Position numbers and translations under genes: made by a program. A stretch of 64,000 bases of DNA, taken from NCBI GenBank assembly GCA_023415825.1, contig JAEZJF010000015.1, positions 229,138 through 293,137 on the forward strand, in the 5' to 3' direction. Shown here piece after piece: positions 43,009 to 52,366 of this stretch. The stretch is from Bacillota bacterium (GTDB lineage Bacteria; Bacillota; Clostridia; DSM-8532). Every line of letters begins with the position of its first letter. Position 1 is the first letter of the stretch. Under the pieces are notes generated by a model. The model worked only from the letters and a program-made list of their open reading frames with translations, was not told where the DNA came from and searched no databases.

Positions 43009-43860
43009 TTAACCCCTTATAACAAGTGATACCTCCCGAAGGAGCTTGCAGGCTGCTGCCGTGGAAATGCCGCTGGCATCATAATGAGGAGCAAGCTCTA
43101 CTAGATCGGCACCTACTATATTTCTACCCCGAAGCTTCAAGAGAAAGGCCATAAGCTCCATAAAGCTGACGCCTCCATGCTCAGGGGTGCCCGTTCCGGG
43201 GAAGACCGAGGGATCCAGCACATCAAGGTCTATGGTGAGGTAGACAGGCCTTTTGCCAATCTCTTTCAACGCTTTTTCAACACCATCAAGATTGAAGGGA
43301 TTAAGGAATGTGTGGTCTTTAGCCCATTCAAACTCGTATTTTTCACCCGAACGAATGCCGAATTGCCAGATTCTTTTATCGCCCACCTGTTCCCAAATGC
43401 GGCGCATGACGGTGGCATGGGACAGGGTGATGTCCAGATAATCCTCACGTAAATCGGTGTGTGCATCCAAGTGGATGATGCAAAGATCGGGATGCTTTTC
43501 AAGAATAGCCTCTACAGCAGGCAAAGACACCAGATGCTCGCCGCCTAGCATAATCGGAATTTTACCATCTGATACGATTTCTTGAGTAACATTTTTAATT
43601 ATATCAAGGGCGGCCTTGGTATCGCCGAAGGGGAGCGGCAAATCTCCCATATCACAGCCCTTGATGTCGCCTAAATCCGCGTTCTGATAAGGACTGTAGG
43701 TCTCTATACCAAAGGACTCATTGCGAATGGCTGCAGGGCCAAAGCGTGATCCCGGCCGATAGGAAACCGTTCCGTCAAAGGGGGCACCGAAAACAACTAT
43801 ATCTGCTTCTTCATAAGGATTCTCAAAACCCAGAATATTCATTTCAGAATGACGCTTCAT
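43009..43860 (-). CDS. speB: Agmatinase / arginase family ureohydrolase
   Basis: 283-residue di-manganese ureohydrolase. Metal ligands are in GGEHLVSLP, IIHLDAHTDLR and TIDLDVLDPS, with TGTPEHGG of the active site. The SpeB-type length and sequence suggest agmatine to putrescine plus urea, but guanidinobutyrase-like activity is not excluded. The frame opens at 43881; AGGAG 8 nt before the ATG at 43860 sets the start. Single gene, no speA beside it, so agmatine must come from elsewhere. Confidence 0.87.
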   Translation of the reverse strand: MKRHSEMNILGFENPYEEADIVVFGAPFDGTVSYRPGSRFGPAAIRNESFGIETYSPYQNADLGDIKGCDMGDLPLPFGDTKAALDIIKNVTQEIVSDGKIPIMLGGEHLVSLPAVEAILEKHPDLCIIHLDAHTDLREDYLDITLSHATVMRRIWEQVGDKRIWQFGIRSGEKYEFEWAKDHTFLNPFNLDGVEKALKEIGKRPVYLTIDLDVLDPSVFPGTGTPEHGGVSFMELMAFLLKLRGRNIVGADLVELAPHYDASGISTAAACKLLREVSLVIRG

Positions 43861-43981
43861 GGTATTAACTCCTATAATCAAAGGCTTTAAGTTCTATAAT
43901 AAATGCTCTTCTAATATAGCATAATCTATTCTCCAATTAAACCGAATTAATATTCAAAATCATATTTACTATCATAACGAA

Positions 43982-44010
43982 TTGCGTGAAATGCATTAAT
44001 AGGATAAACT
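43982..44010 (+). promoter_or_regulatory. Promoter of the thyA operon
   Basis: TTGCGT (43982-43987) and TAAACT (44005-44010), 17-nt spacing, 69 nt before the thyA start. Confidence 0.45.
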
Positions 44011-44079
44011 TTTAGTAGATGTTTCAAAGCTAATGAATGAATCTACAATACAAAGGATGGATTAAGGAGGACTATGCTC

Positions 44080-44910
44080 ATGAGCCTAGCGGACTTAACT
44101 TTTATCACGATGTGTCAGGATATTTTAAATAACGGATTTTCAGATGAAGGGACCGATGTCAGGCCGAGATGGACTGATGGTGTACCCGCCCACACGAGAA
44201 AAAAATTCGGTGTGGTCAATCGCTATGATCTGACCAAAGAGTTTCCCATAATGACTTTAAGACCTACCAATCTTAAAAATGCAGTTGATGAAATCCTTTG
44301 GATTTGGCAGAAAAAATCTAATAATGTTAATGATCTTAATAGCCACATTTGGGATGCCTGGGCTGATGAGACCGGCTCCATAGGAAAAGCCTACGGCTAT
44401 CAATTGGGACTGAAGCACCGTTATAAAGAAGGGGAGTTTGATCAGGTTGATCGAGTTTTGTATGATCTAAAGCACAATCCGTCCAGTCGCAGAATCATGA
44501 CAAACCTGTATAACCATGAGGATCTTCATGCCATGAACCTCTATCCCTGTGCCTACAGTATGACCTTCAATGTATCGGGAGATACTCTCAATGCTATTCT
44601 AAACCAACGGTCACAGGATGTTCTTGTGGCCAACAACTGGAATGTTGTTCAATATGCCGTTCTTGTGCATATGTTCGCCCAGGTCAGTGGCCTAAAAGCC
44701 GGCGAACTGGTTCATGTTATTGCGGATGCGCATATTTACGATCGCCATGAGCCCCTGGTACGAGAGCTTTTAGCCAGGGAGCCGAAACCCGCCCCCAAAC
44801 TGGTTATTAATCCTGAAATCAAGGATTTCTATGATTTTAAGGTCTCCGACTTTGTGCTGGAAGGCTATGAGCCGAGTCCCCAGATCAAGAATATTCCTGT
44901 TGCGGTATGA
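44080..44910 (+). CDS. thyA: Thymidylate synthase
   Basis: Makes dTMP from dUMP using methylenetetrahydrofolate; 276 residues. It belongs to the divergent B. subtilis ThyA class: DGVPAHTRKKFGVVNRYDL, EILWIWQKKSNNVNDLN, HIWDAWADETGSIGKAYGYQ, active-site Cys in LYPCAYSMTF rather than the usual PCHxxxQF, and INPEIKDFYDF near the end. AAGGAGG is 9 nt before the ATG at 44080 and only 3 nt before ATG 44074, so 44080 is preferred. folA, two genes on, recycles the dihydrofolate it produces. Confidence 0.94.
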   Translation: MSLADLTFITMCQDILNNGFSDEGTDVRPRWTDGVPAHTRKKFGVVNRYDLTKEFPIMTLRPTNLKNAVDEILWIWQKKSNNVNDLNSHIWDAWADETGSIGKAYGYQLGLKHRYKEGEFDQVDRVLYDLKHNPSSRRIMTNLYNHEDLHAMNLYPCAYSMTFNVSGDTLNAILNQRSQDVLVANNWNVVQYAVLVHMFAQVSGLKAGELVHVIADAHIYDRHEPLVRELLAREPKPAPKLVINPEIKDFYDFKVSDFVLEGYEPSPQIKNIPVAV

Positions 44911-44911
44911 T

Positions 44912-45730
44912 ATGAGATATATTGATATGGACAGCACAGCAAAAAATAGGGTTATCTTGACAAAAAATGATATTATAAAGGGACTGCAGGCCATAGGTGT
45001 AAAAAATGGGCAAAGTCTCATTGTACATACCTCACTCAGCAGTATGGGATTCGTGTGTGGAGGAGCACAAATTGTAATTGAAGCTTTACTGGAATGTGTC
45101 GGTGAAGATGGGACAATTATAATGCCTACCCAAAGCTGGAAGAACCTTGACCCTACTTCCGGAGTCCACTGGGAGGAGCCTGAGGAATGGTGGCAGATCA
45201 TCAGAGATAATTGGCCTGTTTATGATAAAAATATTACGCCAACAAATACAATGGGCGCTGTAGCAGAAATGTTCCGTAAATGGCCGGGGGCAAAAAGAAG
45301 CAACCATCCAGCACGCTCACTGGCTGCTGTAGGAAAGAATGCAGACTATTTAACGAAAGATCATGATTTATCTCAGATATTTGGGGAAGAGTCACCCCTT
45401 GGCAAGCTGTATAAGTTAAATGGCTATATATTGCTGCTTGGTGTCGGCTATGATAAGAACACATCCATTCATCTTGCGGACTTCAGGGCTGATTATCCAA
45501 GTAAGCATTATGCCAATGAAAGCAGTGCCATAATGATGGACGGGAAAAGACAGTGGGTTACTTACGAGACCCTTGTAGTAGATGGTGAAGATTTTAATGA
45601 AATTGGGGAAGCTTTTGAAAAGGCCAATGATGTTAAAATCATCAAGCTTGGGAATGCAACGGTTAAATTAATGAAACAGAGAGAATTAGTTGATTTTGCT
45701 GTTGAGTGGATAGAAAGAAATCGTAAATAA
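44912..45730 (+). CDS. AAC(3)-family N-acetyltransferase
   Basis: About 272 residues of the aminoglycoside 3-N-acetyltransferase family (YokD-like): LIVHTSLSSMGFVCGGAQ, DGTIIMPTQSW, RSNHPARSLAAVGKNA, and FGEESPLGKLYKLNGYILLL all match. Chromosomal members often do not confer resistance, so the natural substrate is uncertain. The open frame reaches back into thyA (44831), but ATG 44912 is 2 nt after the thyA stop and gives the family length; ATG 44927 is an alternative. The weak ribosome-binding site implies coupling. Its position between thyA and folA is odd and suggests a role linked to folate or antifolate stress, but this is only context. Confidence 0.85.
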   Translation: MRYIDMDSTAKNRVILTKNDIIKGLQAIGVKNGQSLIVHTSLSSMGFVCGGAQIVIEALLECVGEDGTIIMPTQSWKNLDPTSGVHWEEPEEWWQIIRDNWPVYDKNITPTNTMGAVAEMFRKWPGAKRSNHPARSLAAVGKNADYLTKDHDLSQIFGEESPLGKLYKLNGYILLLGVGYDKNTSIHLADFRADYPSKHYANESSAIMMDGKRQWVTYETLVVDGEDFNEIGEAFEKANDVKIIKLGNATVKLMKQRELVDFAVEWIERNRK

Positions 45731-45782
45731 TGCAAATACACAGAAAACTATTAACAAAAGCTATTTTGTCAGGAGAAAACAT

Positions 45783-46283
45783 ATGAGAAATGATCTTATT
45801 TTGATTGCATCAGCGGATAAAAACTGGGGTCTGGGAAAGAATAACCAGCTTCTTAAGCCTATTCCCGAGGATCTTAAGCGCTTTTCGTCATTTACTCGAG
45901 GCAATCTTATTATTGTGGGACGCAAAACATTGGAGACCTTTAGGGATAAAAAACCCCTGCCTGAGCGAGTGAATGTCGTCTTGACCCGAGATAAAGCTTT
46001 TACCTGTGAAGGCGCGGTCATTGTCCATGACCTTGAAGCGCTCTCTAAAACCATCGCAGACTTTAAGGGTGATGTTTACGTCTGTGGTGGGGGAACGATT
46101 TATCAACAATTATTGCCCTTTTGCAGCAAAGCCTTGATTACAAAAATCGATGCGCAATATGAAGCCGATTCTCACTTGATGAATTTGGATCAAGCCTCAG
46201 ATTGGACAAAGGTTCATGAGGAAGACTGGCAGGAGAGCCGCGTGGGCGTTCGTTTCCGATATGTGGAGTATTCTCGTTTATAA
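45783..46283 (+). CDS. folA: Dihydrofolate reductase
   Basis: Reduces dihydrofolate to tetrahydrofolate with NADPH; 166 residues. ASADKNWGLGKNNQLL (substrate/NADPH entry loop), FTRGNLIIVGRKTLE (cofactor) and DVYVCGGGTIYQQLLP (glycine-rich NADPH motif) are intact. AGGAG precedes the ATG by 8 nt. Third gene of the thyA group, followed by a strong terminator. Confidence 0.94.
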   Translation: MRNDLILIASADKNWGLGKNNQLLKPIPEDLKRFSSFTRGNLIIVGRKTLETFRDKKPLPERVNVVLTRDKAFTCEGAVIVHDLEALSKTIADFKGDVYVCGGGTIYQQLLPFCSKALITKIDAQYEADSHLMNLDQASDWTKVHEEDWQESRVGVRFRYVEYSRL

Positions 46284-46297
46284 AAGGAATAGAAAAG

Positions 46298-46333
46298 AAA
46301 CGGCCAGAGGTCATCATTCCTCTGGCCGTTTTT
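46298..46333. terminator. Bidirectional terminator between folA and lacZ
   Basis: AAACGGCCAGAGG (46298-46310) and CCTCTGGCCGTTT (46319-46331) form a 13-bp perfect stem, with T-rich sequence following on both strands. It serves the two convergent transcripts. Confidence 0.9.
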
Positions 46334-46354
46334 AGTATTATCAAACTTCAGGGT

Positions 46355-49300
46355 TTATCCAATGGTTGTGTTAACAACATCGATCACCGATACATCTTCT
46401 TTTATGATGGGCTTCATTCTTAATTTGAAGCTAATGTCCTTTTGTGACAAGCGATATTGAGGCAATAGCTCGGGACCGCAGCTATTGGAGCCCACACCGC
46501 TCATCATGTAATCAATGTAAACATAGGTCTCCGCTTGTTTTTTAAGCTCATGGGGATGCATGGCCTTTGTCAGGTTTTCCAGAGAATAGTGGGAGGTGCC
46601 GAAGGAGAAATCGTCCATTCCTATAAATAGCATTCCAGCGCCCATACTATTGGTCACGGTAGCCCATTCGGTAGCATAATGGCTTCCATTTTCCTGGGGC
46701 ATAAGATAGGGTTCGTACATGGAGTCCACAGTTGTTTTAAACCGGCTCTTCCTGGTGCTGTGATGCTTGTCGATATAGCTCTCGTGAAGCCCGTAACCAA
46801 AATACTCGACTATTTCATTACCCTTAGACATGCATAGCTGTAGGCCAAACCGAGGAAGGTAGGGCGCTACCTCACTCACCTTGGCCTCTGTTGCAAGGAC
46901 AATATCCCCACTGCCATAGACCGTCCAGATACAGCTTGCGTGTAGCACGGGCTTGCGCGAGTATCCGCCCAAAGAAAATTCTGTGCGGATGGCGAGGTGT
47001 TTATCATCCTCACTGATGACTTGGGATGAATAGGTATGGGTAGTAAGACGGTCATAGCCTTCTTTCATCCAATCTTTCTTGATGTACATATCATTATCGA
47101 GGGGCGCGCGCCAAACGTTAAAGCCGGCCTTTTCATGCATTAGGTTTACACCCTGATACTGCAATTGGGTAAAGGTTCCATAATGCTTGTCAAAGATATA
47201 TTTAAAGTCAGTACCTTCAATAAGAATTTCATAATCCTTATGATGTATGATTAACGAAGGCATTTGTGATTTTTCTAGGGTCTCCTTTTCGACCTTTCCG
47301 AAAGGTAACTCAAATTGTGCAAAAGCAAGTTCATAACCCTTGTCTGCCCAAAGTTGATGGTTTTTCTGCCGATAAGAAACCGTGAGAAAGTATCTTCCGC
47401 CAGACTGTTGAGGCCATTGATAGCCAAGGACAATGGTCTTTGAGCTGTGAGGCGCAACATCCAGATCTTCAATAATACCCCGATCAATGACTGCGCCGTC
47501 TTTTTCGATAAACCAGTTCAGCTCAATTTGGGAAAGGTCTGTGAAATCATAACGATTGGTAATGTACAGTTCCCCTTTGTTTAAGTCAATCGCAGAGGTT
47601 TGTATGGGCGCAATGATATTCTTCAATTCCAGAAGTCCTGTGTGGGGTGTCCTGTCTGGGTAAACAAGGCCGTCCATGCAGAAATTGCCATCATTGGGCT
47701 TGTCTTTAAAATCTCCGCCATAAGCGTAATAAGGTGTACCGTCCTCTGTTTTTGTTTTTACAGAATGATCGCACCATTCCCAGACAAATCCGCCTGCAAG
47801 CCTGGGGTTGGAATAGAATAAATCCCAGTAATCCTTCAGATCGCCGGGGCCATTGCCCATGGCGTGGCTGTATTCACACAGAATCAGAGGGCGTGGGTCA
47901 TTTCTTAAAACGTTGTTGGTGATCTCCTCTAAAGAGGGATACATCCTGCTGAAGACATCAAGGCAGAAGGTATCCGCACGATCGGCTTCATCAGCCCGGC
48001 AAGACCCTTCATAATGTATAAGGCGGCTGTCGTCTCGGCTCTTTGCCCAAAGAGCCATTTGGACATGGTTTTTACCGAAACCGGATTCATTGCCGAGGGA
48101 CCAGATAACGATGCAGGGATGGTTTTTATCCCGTTCGACCATGCGCTGCATTCTGTCTAAAAAGGCATTCTTAAACAGCGGATCCTTGGCAAGCCTGTCA
48201 TCTTCGTTGATAGAGCCTACGCCATGGCATTCAAGGTCGGCTTCATCAATGAGATAAAAGCCTAATTCATCACAGAGCTCATAAAATCTTGGATCATTGG
48301 GGTAGTGGGAGGTTCTGATGGCATTGACATTATGCCGTTTCATAATTATGAGATCTCTCTTCATATGGCCGACGGAAAGAGCATGGCCTGATTCTGCATC
48401 GGAATCATGCCGGTTGACCCCTTTATATTTGATAGGCATACCATTTATGAAGATGACGGAGTCCTTGATTTCAATTTTTCTAAAGCCTGCCTTAAAGGAA
48501 AGGACTTCGTTGCCACAGTATAAGGAGAGAACATAGAGATAGGGATTTTCGGCTGACCAAAGAACGGGTTGCTTAACAGAAAATGCAACTTCTCCATTGT
48601 CGCTGATTGAGATAGACCTTTCTTCTAAAATAGCACCCGTTGCATCCTTTAAGACCGCTCGGATATCAGCTCTGGCTGATTTATTAAGAGTCAGCTCACA
48701 TTTTAGGTGGCCGTGGTTCAGCTCGATATTGAGCTGGGGTTTGATAAAGACATCGGAAATATGGACTTGATCCCTTGAAAGGAGATAAACCTCCCTGAAA
48801 ATACCCGAAAGTCTCCACATGTCCTGATCTTCAAGGTAGCTGCCGTCACACCATTTGAGTACCATCACCGCAATACGGTTTTGACCCTGCTTAATGTACG
48901 CCGTAACATCAAATTCAGAGGTCATATGGCTGACCTGACTATAGCCGACAAACTGACCATTGACCCAGAGATAGAAGCAGGAGTCCACCCCTTCAAAGAC
49001 AAGGTGGGTGTCCTTGCATTTATCCGCATCAAAATGAAAATCTCTGACATAAAGACCTGTAGGATTATCATTGGGAACAAATGGGGGATCACAGGGGAAG
49101 GGATAATTAACATTAGTGTAGTTAGGTGTATCATAACCGTGCATTTGCCAGTTGGAAGGAACCGTAAGACTATCCCAGCCCTCCACCGAATAATCATTTT
49201 GGTAAAAACCGTCTTCGACCTGTTGAACACTTGAATGGTATTTGAATTTCCAAGAGCCGATTAAGCTTTTATAATACTTTGAGGTCCCGCGTATTCCCTG

Positions 49301-49402
49301 ACATGCTTTGCTGTCAATTTCGTATGGAATAAAATATGAGCGAGGGTTTTTGCAGTTTACGTGTAAGGTATTAGGATTCTCCCAGTATTTTTCGACAAAC
49401 AT
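46355..49402 (-). CDS. lacZ: Beta-galactosidase, GH2 family
   Basis: 1015-residue cytoplasmic lactose-hydrolysing enzyme, full-length LacZ type. Sugar-binding, Ig-like, TIM-barrel and beta-sandwich domains in order; acid/base Glu in IVIWSLGNESGFG (near residue 436), nucleophile Glu in LILCEYSHAMGNGPG (near 508), and the N-terminal NWQMHGYDTPNYTNVNYPF. No signal peptide. AGGAGG-type site (AATCAGGAGGATTAT) precedes the ATG. An AraC-type regulator gene lies 115 nt upstream on the same strand. No lactose permease is in the window. Confidence 0.95.
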   Translation of the reverse strand: MFVEKYWENPNTLHVNCKNPRSYFIPYEIDSKACQGIRGTSKYYKSLIGSWKFKYHSSVQQVEDGFYQNDYSVEGWDSLTVPSNWQMHGYDTPNYTNVNYPFPCDPPFVPNDNPTGLYVRDFHFDADKCKDTHLVFEGVDSCFYLWVNGQFVGYSQVSHMTSEFDVTAYIKQGQNRIAVMVLKWCDGSYLEDQDMWRLSGIFREVYLLSRDQVHISDVFIKPQLNIELNHGHLKCELTLNKSARADIRAVLKDATGAILEERSISISDNGEVAFSVKQPVLWSAENPYLYVLSLYCGNEVLSFKAGFRKIEIKDSVIFINGMPIKYKGVNRHDSDAESGHALSVGHMKRDLIIMKRHNVNAIRTSHYPNDPRFYELCDELGFYLIDEADLECHGVGSINEDDRLAKDPLFKNAFLDRMQRMVERDKNHPCIVIWSLGNESGFGKNHVQMALWAKSRDDSRLIHYEGSCRADEADRADTFCLDVFSRMYPSLEEITNNVLRNDPRPLILCEYSHAMGNGPGDLKDYWDLFYSNPRLAGGFVWEWCDHSVKTKTEDGTPYYAYGGDFKDKPNDGNFCMDGLVYPDRTPHTGLLELKNIIAPIQTSAIDLNKGELYITNRYDFTDLSQIELNWFIEKDGAVIDRGIIEDLDVAPHSSKTIVLGYQWPQQSGGRYFLTVSYRQKNHQLWADKGYELAFAQFELPFGKVEKETLEKSQMPSLIIHHKDYEILIEGTDFKYIFDKHYGTFTQLQYQGVNLMHEKAGFNVWRAPLDNDMYIKKDWMKEGYDRLTTHTYSSQVISEDDKHLAIRTEFSLGGYSRKPVLHASCIWTVYGSGDIVLATEAKVSEVAPYLPRFGLQLCMSKGNEIVEYFGYGLHESYIDKHHSTRKSRFKTTVDSMYEPYLMPQENGSHYATEWATVTNSMGAGMLFIGMDDFSFGTSHYSLENLTKAMHPHELKKQAETYVYIDYMMSGVGSNSCGPELLPQYRLSQKDISFKLRMKPIIKEDVSVIDVVNTTIG

Positions 49403-49517
49403 ATAATCCTCCTGATTGTACGATGTAGTCGGGGGGCTTTGATACCTTTTGAGCCCATCCCCCTAAGCTTACTATAGAGGACGAAAAGGAGAAATTCTAT
49501 ATACTGTTTTTTAAAGA

Positions 49518-50378
49518 TTAGCACAATTTTTTGTATTTATTCCTAAAGGTCGACGGACTGAGGCCAATATGCTTTTTAAAGACCCGGGAAAAGTAATTTT
49601 GATCCATATAGCCTATTTCGCAGGCTATTTCTTTAATATTCTTCGAGGTCAAGGTTAAGAGTTGCTTGGCTATAACAATGCGTTGTTGCTCAATGTATTC
49701 TGTTACGGTCATTCCCATGTCCCTGCTAAAAAGTGTGCTTAAATAGGAGGCATTATGTTGAATGGCTTTAGCCACTGTGCTCGTGGAGATGGTCTTGCAT
49801 AGGTTTGAATCAATATATTCTTTAGCCTTTTCAACGGCTTCCATGTCATAAACATGAATGATCTCAGTATTTGCAATATAGCTTGTAATGATCTCAAGCA
49901 TTTTTGCGGCTGATTGAATTTTATTAATATCCATTGCGATGATGGCTTCATATTTTTTTTCAATTTCTTGTAGTGTATCACCTGAAAATTTGTCTCTCAG
50001 CTTGGCGAATACAAATTCCTTATCATTGTCGTGGTCTTCATCCGAACCTTTTACCTGTCCGAGCATCATAAAGCCGGCCACATTGTTCTGAATGATGATG
50101 GGGATGGCTGCTTCCCATAATTTCATATGGCACTTATATAAGTGAAGCCCCTTTTTGGCTTCTGATTTTTTAAAGGCCTCTCTGTCGCAAGTCTTGCAGC
50201 CCTCCGAAAATTCAGGGTGCTCACGGATCTTTGAACAAAAGCTGCACATATTCTTGCTTCCTGCAATCCCCTCGCCCTGTACACCAAAAACTGAAACATT
50301 TATATCGGTCAGGTCGGTGAAGCTATTGAGAATCTGTTCTAATACACCCTTATCAACACTTCGCTTTAAAAATTGCAT
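49518..50378 (-). CDS. PocR-domain AraC family transcriptional regulator
   Basis: 286 residues: an N-terminal PocR sensory domain (about 5-165; with MCSFCSKIREHPEFSEGCKTCD, a Cys cluster seen in this domain, and VAGFMMLGQVKG) and a C-terminal AraC double HTH (about 185-285; IKEIACEIGYMDQNYFSRVF then KKHIGLSPSTFRNKY). PocR domains bind small molecules such as diols in known cases. Its location just upstream of lacZ on the same strand makes lacZ the likely target. The paired CxxC motifs might bind metal or sense redox. Confidence 0.87.
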   Translation of the reverse strand: MQFLKRSVDKGVLEQILNSFTDLTDINVSVFGVQGEGIAGSKNMCSFCSKIREHPEFSEGCKTCDREAFKKSEAKKGLHLYKCHMKLWEAAIPIIIQNNVAGFMMLGQVKGSDEDHDNDKEFVFAKLRDKFSGDTLQEIEKKYEAIIAMDINKIQSAAKMLEIITSYIANTEIIHVYDMEAVEKAKEYIDSNLCKTISTSTVAKAIQHNASYLSTLFSRDMGMTVTEYIEQQRIVIAKQLLTLTSKNIKEIACEIGYMDQNYFSRVFKKHIGLSPSTFRNKYKKLC

Positions 50379-50504
50379 TTTGTCCTCAACTCATTGTCCT
50401 TTTTTAGTCATGGATAGGATTCACTATACTTCATTATAAGACAAAATAACAAATTTTTTAACTCCATCTCGAATGTCATTCTTATACAGGGGGGAGGCTA
50501 TTTA

Positions 50505-50533
50505 TTGTGCTAAATTTCCTTCACTGCTATAAT
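50505..50533 (+). promoter_or_regulatory. Promoter of the two-component system
   Basis: TTGTGC (50505-50510) and TATAAT (50528-50533), spacer 17 nt, 71 nt before the response-regulator ATG. Confidence 0.5.
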
Positions 50534-50604
50534 GGACGAGAATCAGTTGGAAGGTCATAACCCTTGAGGGTATGCTAGTGTGAGTATAAAGGAGGGCATA
50601 CACC

Positions 50605-51282
50605 ATGAAAATACTCTTTGTTGAAGATGACAGAATCATCGCATCGGGTCTCTGCTACTCACTGACCCAGGAGGGCTATGCTGTTACACACTGTGTCGAT
50701 TTTCAGTCAGCAAAAGCATTGATCAATGAGAATAACTTCGACTTAGCCATACTTGATTTATCCCTCCCCGATGGTAGCGGATATGACCTATGCAAAATGA
50801 TGAAAGAGAAGGGTGATATTCCGGTTATATTTCTGACAGCTATCGATGATGAGGTCAATGTGGTCATGGGGCTTGATATGGGCGCCGATGACTATATCAC
50901 CAAGCCGTTCCGGATAAGAGAGCTCCTCTCCCGCATTAAATCAGTTCTGCGAAGATATGACAGAATAGAGCACGCAAAAGCTTTAATCGCGTTTAACGAT
51001 ATTACAGTAGACACCACCAAGGCTAAAGTTTATAGAGGCGATCAGGAAATCATATTGTCCTCTCTTGAATACCGCTTGCTGCTCATCTTCGCAAACAACC
51101 AAGGGCAGGTTCTCACCCGTAACCAGCTTTTGGAGGGCCTTTGGGATTTTGCAGGCGAGTTTGTCAATGACAATACCCTAACGGTTTATATTAAGCGCTT
51201 GCGCGAAAAGATAGAGGATGACAGCCAAAATCCGATTATTATAAAAACCGTTCGTGGAATTGGCTACAAGGGGGGCGATTAA
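50605..51282 (+). CDS. OmpR-family response regulator
   Basis: 225 residues. Receiver domain with acidic pair (EDD at 7-9), phospho-acceptor Asp51 in AILDLSLPDGSGYDL and conserved Lys in DYITKPF, then an OmpR/PhoB winged helix ending VRGIGYK. AAGGAGG precedes the ATG. The histidine kinase gene overlaps its 3' end. Together with the downstream ABC genes this matches a peptide-antibiotic sensing module (BceRS/VraDE style). Likely target: the phased repeats at 52293-52320. Confidence 0.94.
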   Translation: MKILFVEDDRIIASGLCYSLTQEGYAVTHCVDFQSAKALINENNFDLAILDLSLPDGSGYDLCKMMKEKGDIPVIFLTAIDDEVNVVMGLDMGADDYITKPFRIRELLSRIKSVLRRYDRIEHAKALIAFNDITVDTTKAKVYRGDQEIILSSLEYRLLLIFANNQGQVLTRNQLLEGLWDFAGEFVNDNTLTVYIKRLREKIEDDSQNPIIIKTVRGIGYKGGD

Positions 51283-52285
51283 GCTGCTCAAAAACAAAGA
51301 GATAAAGTACTATATTGCTCTTTTGGTCGTAGTTTGGGCAATAGGTACGATTGCCTGCTATTTTGTGGATTCCCTTTCCGGTATAATAGCGTGCGCTGCT
51401 TTATTTTTTATGATTATGGTGTCGCTCCTTTTTACTCGATGGCGGTATAGACAAATAGAGAAGCTTTCCCAATATCTCAAACGAATTGCAAGCGGTGAAT
51501 ACTCCCTCGATATAAGAGATTACGATGAAGGCGAACTGAGCATACTTAAGAGCGAAATCTATAAGGTAACAGTTACCCTGAATGAGCAGGCAGAGCTGCT
51601 GAAAAAAGACAAACATTTTCTTGCCGATTCCATTTCAGATATTTCACATCAGCTCAAGACGCCCATAACATCTATGTTTGTTATGTCAGACCTGATCAGC
51701 GATGAAGACTTGCCCCGGGATAAACGTGTGGAATTCACCCAAAATATCCGCTCTCAGCTTGAAAGGCTGCAATGGCTCGTGGCATCACTTTTAAAGTTAT
51801 CAAAAATTGATGCGGGAACCATTGAGTTTAAAAAGGAGAAGGTCCATGTAAAAGAGCTGGTCAGTAAGGCCATCGAACATTTACTTATCCCTATGGAAAT
51901 TAAAGAGCAAACCCTTGATATCAACGGTGAGGAGCAGGCTCAATATATTGGAGATTTTAATTGGTCATCCGAGGCGCTTGCCAATATTATTAAGAATTGC
52001 ATCGAGCATACCCCTGAAGGTGGAATAATCAGGATTCATTTTAGTGAAAGCTCATTATATACAATGATAAAAATTGCTGATAATGGCGAGGGTATTGAAA
52101 AGGATGATTTACCCCATATTTTTAAACGTTTCTACAAGGGCAAGAATGCAGACCCTGAAAGTATAGGTATCGGACTTGCCATGGCAAAAAGTATTCTTGA
52201 AAAGCAGGGCGGTGTTCTTGAGGTAAGTAGTGAAAAAGGTAAGGGCACTCAATTTACCATCAAGCTTTACAAAGGCATTGTGTGA
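51254..52285 (+). CDS. Sensor histidine kinase, intramembrane-sensing type
   Basis: 343 residues. Two membrane helices (about 20-37 and 43-61) are joined by only a few residues, so there is no external sensor domain. A HAMP-like linker, H-box SDISHQLKTPI (His132), N-box (IIKNCIEHTPEGG), and G-boxes (DNGEGIEKDD, GIGLAMAKS) follow. Such short-loop kinases usually take their signal from a partner ABC permease. The frame opens with GTG at 51254, 29 nt inside the regulator gene; AAGGGGGG at 51270-51277 could serve a start a little downstream, so the N-terminus is uncertain. Confidence 0.9.
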   Translation: MELATRGAIKLLKNKEIKYYIALLVVVWAIGTIACYFVDSLSGIIACAALFFMIMVSLLFTRWRYRQIEKLSQYLKRIASGEYSLDIRDYDEGELSILKSEIYKVTVTLNEQAELLKKDKHFLADSISDISHQLKTPITSMFVMSDLISDEDLPRDKRVEFTQNIRSQLERLQWLVASLLKLSKIDAGTIEFKKEKVHVKELVSKAIEHLLIPMEIKEQTLDINGEEQAQYIGDFNWSSEALANIIKNCIEHTPEGGIIRIHFSESSLYTMIKIADNGEGIEKDDLPHIFKRFYKGKNADPESIGIGLAMAKSILEKQGGVLEVSSEKGKGTQFTIKLYKGIV

Positions 52286-52336
52286 CAAAATTGTCACCAA
52301 GATAGTCACAGCAGAGTCATATTAGGCAGATATACT
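52282..52336 (+). promoter_or_regulatory. Response-regulator boxes and promoter of the ABC genes
   Basis: A perfect inverted repeat GTGACAA-AA-TTGTCAC (52282-52297) is followed by GTCAC/GTCAC/GTCAT at 52293, 52305 and 52316, spaced 12 and 11 nt, then TATACT (52331-52336) with no good -35. Direct repeats on one DNA face beside a weak -35 are typical of OmpR-family activation. Confidence 0.5.
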
Positions 52337-52366
52337 CAGATTAAAGACTAAAGAGGAGTGAACGAT

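Noticed and set aside
44912..45730. Acquired aminoglycoside-resistance gene
   Set aside because: No mobile element or composition change nearby, and it is embedded between two core genes; a resident chromosomal family member is likelier.
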